Part shown: positions 59,454-64,000 of the stretch, one piece after another
Numbering within the stretch: the first letter of the stretch is position 1
Layout of the letters: the number at the start of each line of letters is the position of its first letter
Source of the DNA: JBOGNO01 sp050747245
Lineage (GTDB): Bacteria > Acidobacteriota > Terriglobia > Acidiferrales > UBA7541
Direction of reading: 5' to 3'
Length of the DNA: 64,000 nucleotides
Assembly: GCA_050747245.1 (NCBI GenBank)
Contig: JBOGNO010000009.1
Location: 62,001 to 126,000 of the forward strand
The notes under the pieces: model-generated
What the model was told of the DNA's origin: nothing
The model's database searches: none
Seen by the model: only the letters and a program-made list of their open reading frames with translations
Program-made: the position numbers and the translations under genes

Positions 59454-61316
59454 CTATATCGCCTCGCTGGATGTCACGTCGCCCATGAACGTGGAGTCGC
59501 CCGCTTCCGCAATATCCCTGCGGTCGTTACCGCAAAACGGGCAGAATACGAAACCTGTCGCAAGGTCCCGATTGCAATGCGGACAGCGGCTGGCCATCTT
59601 CTCGAAGGTGATTACGCGAAAAACTTCGTCCAGACTGGTCAGCCCTTGTTGCGCTTTCTCGAGAGCCTCTTCACTCATCATGCGCATCCCGGAGTTGCGC
59701 GCGGTTGCGCGGACTTGATCTTCCGGCGCGTTGTTGCGCACGGCAGTGCGGATCTGCTCCTCCACGTACAAGATTTCGTAGATCCCCATCCTGCCCTTGT
59801 AACCGGTGCCGTCGCAGGCCGCGCATCCGCCGGGGATATACATACTCGTTCCAAAGTCCGCGATCCCGGCGCTCAGCAGCCGCCCTTCGAATTCAGGTAG
59901 CAGGCTCGTTTGCCTCCGGCACACGCACAGCTTGCGCAACAGCCGCTGGGCTATCACCGCGGTCACCGAAGAGGCAATCAGGAAGGGCGCAATGTTCAAG
60001 TCCGCCAGCCGCGTGAGCGCCGAGACGCTGTCGTTGGTGTGCAGCGTGGAAAGCACCAGGTGCCCTGTTTGCGCGGCGGTCAGGGCGATTTCCGCGGTTT
60101 CCGAGTCCCGAATTTCTCCCACCATGATTACGTTGGGATCTTGCCGCAACATCGATCGCAGACACCCCGCGAAAGTTCGCCCGGCCTTCGTGTTCACTTG
60201 GACTTGATTGATCCCCTCGAGCATGTACTCGACCGGGTCTTCCACCGTGATGATGTTCAGCGTGCGCGTGCGCAACAAATTCAGCGCGGAGTACAGCGTG
60301 GTCGTCTTTCCCGAACCGGTCGGCCCGGTCACCAGCAGCATGCCCTGCGGCAGCGTCAAAATTCTTGCCAGCGCTTGGGAAGTCTTTTGCGAAAACCCCA
60401 GGTCCTCGAATGTGAGCCGCGTGGCATCGGGATTGAGTAGCCGGATCACCACCTTTTCACCATAGTGCGTTGGCAGCGTGGCAACACGTAAATCCAGTTT
60501 CGATCCATTCACATTCACCAGCAAGCGGCCATCCTGCGGCACGCGCCTCTCGGCGATGTCCATATCCGCAAGAATCTTGATGCGGGAAATCAGTGACGCT
60601 TGCAGAGGTAGAGCCACGTCCACCAGGTCTTCGAGAATGCCGTCTACCCGCAACCGCACGACGAGTCCCCCCGCCTGCGGATCGATGTGGATGTCGCTTG
60701 CCTTGCGCCGCGTGGCCGCCCTGATGATCGAAGACACGAGGCGTACCGCTGGAGTGCGCTGTGCGTGCAAGTCCGCCTGCATCTCTTTCATGGCCTCCCG
60801 GTTGCTCTCCCGGGAACTCGTGGTGATGAACTCAATCGAACCTGCGCCCCCCGCGCCTTCGAGGTCTCCAAAATCCCCCTCCGCCTGTGACTTCCCGTAA
60901 AGTCGTTCAATGGCCTTCTTGATGTCCCGGCGAAAACTCAATCGCGCGGAGATCTCCATCCCGGAGACGAATCGCAGTTCATTCAAATTGTGCAGGTTCT
61001 GCGGTTCCGCCATGGCTACCACCAACTTGCGATCATCCACACGCACCGGCACGGCATGGCATCGCGCGGCGACGCTTCCGGGGATCATCTCTAATACCTT
61101 TTTTTCTGTTTGCAAGTTCTCGCAATCGAGATACGGCACTCGGATTACTTCCTCCAGCGCCGCCGCGAGGTCCTCTCGCGATATCATCGAGTGGTCCAGC
61201 AGGTATTCTCCCAGGCGGAGGGCTTTCGCTTCGTGTTGCTGTAGCGCGTTATCCAGGTTCCCGGCGGAGATGCTGCCGCGGTCCCGAAGTACGTCCCCGA
61301 GTCTCTTCCTTTTCAT
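59454..61316 (-). CDS. Type IV pilus/type II secretion assembly ATPase (PilB/GspE family) with zinc ribbon
   Basis: 620 residues. The MshEN/GspE_N domain covers about 1-150 (LGDVLRDRGSISAGNLDNAL, MISREDLAAALEEVIRVPYLD). The ATPase has Walker A GPTGSGKTT at 331-339, an Asp box SDIHIDPQAGG, Walker B and His box (VGEIRDSETAEIALTAAQTG, LSTLHTNDSVSALTRL). A CxxC zinc knuckle with GGCAACDGTGYKGR is usual for the family. An additional C-terminal zinc ribbon (CPHC at 578-581, CPFC at 592-595) is unusual. It powers pilus or pseudopilus assembly. No platform protein or pilin is in the window. Confidence 0.92.
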   Translation of the reverse strand: MKRKRLGDVLRDRGSISAGNLDNALQQHEAKALRLGEYLLDHSMISREDLAAALEEVIRVPYLDCENLQTEKKVLEMIPGSVAARCHAVPVRVDDRKLVVAMAEPQNLHNLNELRFVSGMEISARLSFRRDIKKAIERLYGKSQAEGDFGDLEGAGGAGSIEFITTSSRESNREAMKEMQADLHAQRTPAVRLVSSIIRAATRRKASDIHIDPQAGGLVVRLRVDGILEDLVDVALPLQASLISRIKILADMDIAERRVPQDGRLLVNVNGSKLDLRVATLPTHYGEKVVIRLLNPDATRLTFEDLGFSQKTSQALARILTLPQGMLLVTGPTGSGKTTTLYSALNLLRTRTLNIITVEDPVEYMLEGINQVQVNTKAGRTFAGCLRSMLRQDPNVIMVGEIRDSETAEIALTAAQTGHLVLSTLHTNDSVSALTRLADLNIAPFLIASSVTAVIAQRLLRKLCVCRRQTSLLPEFEGRLLSAGIADFGTSMYIPGGCAACDGTGYKGRMGIYEILYVEEQIRTAVRNNAPEDQVRATARNSGMRMMSEEALEKAQQGLTSLDEVFRVITFEKMASRCPHCNRDLATGFVFCPFCGNDRRDIAEAGDSTFMGDVTSSEAI

Positions 61317-61543
61317 TTTGGAACTGCCTCTAATGTTACGCTAGCTGAGAAATTCCCGAAGTCAAACCACTCCTTTGTCGGATGCACCTAACTGGTACAC
61401 GAGCCTCTGATTCTCGGGATTCTTTTTGGTACACAAGCATTAATTTCTCAAAAGTTATCCTCTGCGACTGGCTCTGTGGCACCGGGCTGGCCGCCTGGTT
61501 CGGCTGCCAAATGGGCTTCGGCAGGGCCGGGGATGATGGAACT
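61317..61543. other. Intergenic stretch between pilB-like gene and element B
   Basis: 227 bases with no supportable gene. Two GGTACAC copies (61396-61402 and 61429-61435) flank a segment with GATTCTCGGGATTC. Otherwise nothing recognisable. Confidence 0.4.
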
Positions 61544-61958
61544 CCTAACTCGCATATGTGTCTCGATTAGAATTTGCCTCCATCGTTTGTTTTCAATGAT
61601 TTAGGGTGGATCTTGTTTCTGAGTGTGTCTCGATTAGAATCTGGCGGCTGCGGTCTGGGTGCTGCGGGGGAATCTCCCCCGTTGGTTCGGCCGCGCTCGG
61701 CCGGCGATTGCCGTTTTGTCAAGTCTCTCAACTCTAGCTTCGCCGTGCTCATGTCCTAACTCGCTGTTGTGTCTCGATTAGACTTTAGCACTGTCGTTTG
61801 TTTTCAATGACTTAGGCCATATCTTGTTTCTGACTGTGTCTCGATTAGAAGTTGCCTCCTAGTCATAAAGTCCGAAGGCGGGGCTGGCGCCCCGCCCTCC
61901 GGCAATGCCATCTTCAATGTCGCAAAACCAGTATAGCACAGCGTAACGGCAAAGTAAA
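61544..61958 (-). repeat. Element B: inverted homologue of element A, possible ncRNA or mobile remnant
   Basis: Read on the minus strand: promoter (61958-61930), a strong GC hairpin (61902-61872), module B2 (61850-61755), spacer with hairpin GGGGGA-n3-TCCCCC (61680-61666), module B1 (61639-61544). Each module is bounded by TCTAATCGAGACACA and ends in GCGAGTTAGG. The conserved interior has AGAAACAAGAT, then TAAATCATTGAAAACAAACG or TAAGTCATTGAAAACAAACG. It matches element A in promoter, hairpin position and modules. No open frame of note. Confidence 0.7.
61930..61958 (-). promoter_or_regulatory. Promoter candidate heading element B
   Basis: Minus strand: TTTACT at 61958-61953, 17-base spacer, TATACT at 61935-61930. 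The same -10 and spacer length as at element A (14398-14426), and both -10 hexamers are preceded by TGC. Confidence 0.55.
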
Positions 61959-62042
61959 GTTATAGTACTAGGGAAATTTAGGAAGAACTGGCTGGCGAAC
62001 TAGGGTTGCGAGGAGGGGAGAGTTCCTTTACCATCTGGTGCC

Positions 62043-63374
62043 GTGGCGAGGGATAGACAGGCGGCGTGGACGATGGCTGCGAGCTTCGCGGTTGTGACGG
62101 GTCTGGTGTGCGCGGGGCACGCGCTGGGGCAGCAAACAATCAGCAAGGGCGAACAAGAGCAGGCGCGAGCAGTTTTGCAGAAGGTGGAAGCAGAGATCGA
62201 GAAGGATTATTACGACCCGAAATTAAATGGCTACGACCTGCGAGCCAGATTTGCCGAAGCGCAGAAAAAGGCCGCCGACGCAACCACAACGGGAGAAGAA
62301 CTCGGCATCATTGACTGGGCCATCGAAGGCTTGAGCGATTCCCATACGTACTTTGGACTATTCCACACGGTCATAGAGGACCCCGGATGGAGGATGGAGA
62401 TGGTCGGCGACAAGTGCCTCTTCTTCGCTGTGAATCCGGATTCGGACGCATGGGAGCAGGGAATTAGACCCGGCGACCAGGTCCTCAAAGTGGAGGGATA
62501 TCAGCCGACCCGCGCAACATTCCTGACCATCCTGCGCCGATTGACGGATTTTCCGCGTCGCGAAACAAAATTCACTGTGGCCGCTCCGGGGCAAAGCTCG
62601 CGGGAGGTGATCGCGAAGAACCACGAGATTCAATTGGGGCGAACCTACGCCTCCAACAAGGACACACAAATACAATTTCAGCACATCAGGAAAGAGATGG
62701 AACGCGCTAGCAAACCAAAGGTTGTCGACGCGAATGACAAGCTGATGATTTTGAAGGTATCGAGGCTGGATCTCAAACACGAGGAGATCGATCCGCTTAT
62801 CGGATCCGCCAAGAAACACGACACACTGATCCTCGATTTGCGGGATAACCGCGGAGGCTGGGATACGCCACTCGATCCCATCATCGGCTGCTTTTTCGAC
62901 CATGATATTGATGCCGGGGAAACGGTCGTAAGAAAAGGGAAGAAACCCGCTCATATTCCCTCCTGGGGGAACCATGCATTCACCGGAAGGCTCTTCGTTT
63001 TGATAAATAGCCGCACTGCCTCGGGAGCTGAGGTTCTCGCCCGCATCGTGCAGATTGAAAAGCGCGGAACTTTGATGGGCGATCAGACTGCTGGTGAGGT
63101 GGGCGTCGCAGAGAACCATGGATTCGGGGAAGGGCTGAACCTAGGCAACCTCTTCATATTCCAAGTTAATATTACGAAGGAAAGATTCCTGATGCCGGAT
63201 GGGAAAGACTTGGAGGGAATTGGAGTCACACCGGACATAAAAATTATTCCCACGCAGCTCGATCTTGCGAATGGGCGCGATCCCGTGCTTGCGGCGGCGA
63301 TGACGCTCGCGGGCGTGCCAACGGAGCCGGAAGCGGCGGGCAAGCTATTTCCTAGCATTTGGCTGGCGCACTGA
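62043..63374 (+). CDS. S41 family periplasmic peptidase
   Basis: 443 residues from GTG 62043. The signal peptide is AASFAVVTGLVCAGHALGQ, cleavage near GQQ. A helical N-terminal part precedes a PDZ-like segment (LFFAVNPDSDAWEQGIRPGDQVLKV, about residues 120-190). The protease core has LDLRDNRGGWDTPLDP and the nucleophile Ser in INSRTASGAEVLARI. The C-terminal-processing-protease Lys is replaced by Glu (GDQTAGEVG), as in tricorn/IRBP-type S41 members, so it may use another base. The substrate is unknown. It stands alone downstream of element B. Confidence 0.88.
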   Translation: MARDRQAAWTMAASFAVVTGLVCAGHALGQQTISKGEQEQARAVLQKVEAEIEKDYYDPKLNGYDLRARFAEAQKKAADATTTGEELGIIDWAIEGLSDSHTYFGLFHTVIEDPGWRMEMVGDKCLFFAVNPDSDAWEQGIRPGDQVLKVEGYQPTRATFLTILRRLTDFPRRETKFTVAAPGQSSREVIAKNHEIQLGRTYASNKDTQIQFQHIRKEMERASKPKVVDANDKLMILKVSRLDLKHEEIDPLIGSAKKHDTLILDLRDNRGGWDTPLDPIIGCFFDHDIDAGETVVRKGKKPAHIPSWGNHAFTGRLFVLINSRTASGAEVLARIVQIEKRGTLMGDQTAGEVGVAENHGFGEGLNLGNLFIFQVNITKERFLMPDGKDLEGIGVTPDIKIIPTQLDLANGRDPVLAAAMTLAGVPTEPEAAGKLFPSIWLAH

Positions 63375-63489
63375 AATTAAAATCTTGAAATTCTAAGGCA
63401 GATTCCCCGCACTTCCCACCGCGTTGAGTTGGACCAAGACCGATAAAGAGCCAACTCCAAAGACGGCAAGGGGAAAAACACGAACCGAG

Positions 63490-64000
63490 CTAGAGGTTCT
63501 CCAAGTAGTCCGCGGCAGCGGCCAGGGCAGCGGCGGCAGCATCTACAAGAAGCTTGAGGGAATCGCTCAGGCCATCGGATTTGGGCGCCTCAGGCGCAGC
63601 AGCAGCAGCTTGCTCAACGGCATCCTGACCGCGCCGAAGATGCGGCATGCCGGTCAAGGCGTCGAGGAAAAGAATGCCGCCTCCCGCCGCGATACCGACG
63701 ATGAGGGCGGCGTGAGAAGTGAGCCACGGGCAGTAAAAGAGAAAGCCTCCGCCGAGAAGGGCGACGGTCATGGAACGGGTGAGCAGGGTCATGGTTTCAC
63801 GCCGTGACAAATCGTCGAGAAGTTCCGGGTGCTTCAGCTTTACGGCGAGAAGCGCAGCCTGGATTTCGGTGGGATGAGTTGCGAGAAGCGGATTGGGAGG
63901 GTCCTCTTTCGACCAAAGGTATTTCCGCACGTCGGTGGGAAAGTAAGCGATGGCCGCAAGGATGTGTCCCATGGCGTAGCAGGCGGCGACGACCAGGATT
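63490..64000 (-). CDS. Membrane protein of unknown function, 5' end outside the window
   Basis: The minus-strand frame is open to the window edge; about 170 residues are visible (160 from the internal ATG 63972). It runs into YFPTDVRKYLWSKEDPPNP, then a TM-like region VALLGGGFLFYC and AALIVGIAAGGGILFLDAL. The C-terminal third is Ala-rich (AAAAAPEAP, AAAAALAAAADYLENL). The edge codons also read hydrophobic (ILVVAACYAMGHILAAIA), so the real start is probably upstream. Family not recognised. Confidence 0.6.
   Translation of the reverse strand, partial: ILVVAACYAMGHILAAIAYFPTDVRKYLWSKEDPPNPLLATHPTEIQAALLAVKLKHPELLDDLSRRETMTLLTRSMTVALLGGGFLFYCPWLTSHAALIVGIAAGGGILFLDALTGMPHLRRGQDAVEQAAAAAPEAPKSDGLSDSLKLLVDAAAAALAAAADYLENL

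Noticed and set aside
61544..61958. Complete IS21-type insertion sequence
   Set aside because: The TGTGTC ends are suggestive, but there is no istA/istB-like frame here or at element A, both loci carry repeats in only one orientation, and the promoter points outward.

Overview
The window looks like chromosomal DNA of an acidobacterium (phylum Acidobacteriota). This is inferred from gene content and not from a marker phylogeny. The pointers are a Ser/Thr kinase fused to a TolB-like region and TPRs, two 1502-residue secreted proteins made of YVTN or SBBP propeller blades plus Ig-like domains, a hopanoid hpnCDE cluster, a DUF1844 protein, a two-subunit glycyl-tRNA synthetase, and GC-rich coding with many TTG/GTG starts. 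No ribosomal RNA, phage or intact transposase gene was seen.

Layout. 1-5784: the end of a zinc alcohol dehydrogenase, the squalene cluster hpnC-hpnD-hpnE, a small zinc-ribbon protein, a DUF72 protein, a short hibernation factor and tRNA-Lys(TTT). 6073-13834: a giant YVTN/Ig protein, a Dps ferritin and the kinase-TPR receptor. 13835-15208 has no intact gene. It holds kinase-tail remnants, a duplicated hairpin repeat and a promoter-headed composite repeat (element A). 15209-21276: tsaC facing a minus-strand run of peptide-binding lipoprotein, anmK and mutS. 21326-29681: a CYTH protein, a riboswitch-like leader with a terminator, an MgtE-like regulator plus an atypical NRAMP carrier, the envelope/isoprenoid set uppS-cdsA-dxr-rseP, and a Fur-type regulator. 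29712-31995 (minus): ribF, a metallo-hydrolase, a DUF1844 protein. 32160-37179: mazG, a GNAT enzyme with an OSBS/NSAR-type racemase, an EamA exporter, an isopropylmalate-dehydrogenase-like enzyme. 37186-38858 (minus): rhomboid and PfkB kinase. 39179-46360: recO, glyQ, glyS, ppdK, udk. 46451-48778 (minus): a single-chain LptF-LptG. 48836-55692: a GH57 hydrolase and the second giant protein. 55742-61316 (minus): a novel zinc-ribbon membrane protein, a YVTN protein, DAHP synthase, PilZ and a PilB/GspE ATPase. 61544-61958: element B, an inverted homologue of element A. The window ends with an S41 peptidase and a truncated membrane protein.

Themes. Much of the window serves the envelope: hopanoids, undecaprenyl phosphate, CDP-diacylglycerol, MEP-pathway isoprenoids, site-2 protease, LPS export, muropeptide recycling, and large surface proteins.

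The strongest candidates for something undescribed are: (1) elements A and B, two loci about 47 kb apart in opposite orientation, each with a sigma70-type promoter of 17-bp spacing, a GC hairpin and two copies of a roughly 95-nt module bounded by TCTAATCGAGACACA; (2) the leader before the MgtE/NRAMP pair, whose sequence supports mutually exclusive antiterminator and terminator helices; (3) a C-terminal module shared by both giant proteins in which an Ig-like domain appears split by two membrane helices and an internal lipobox-like cysteine.
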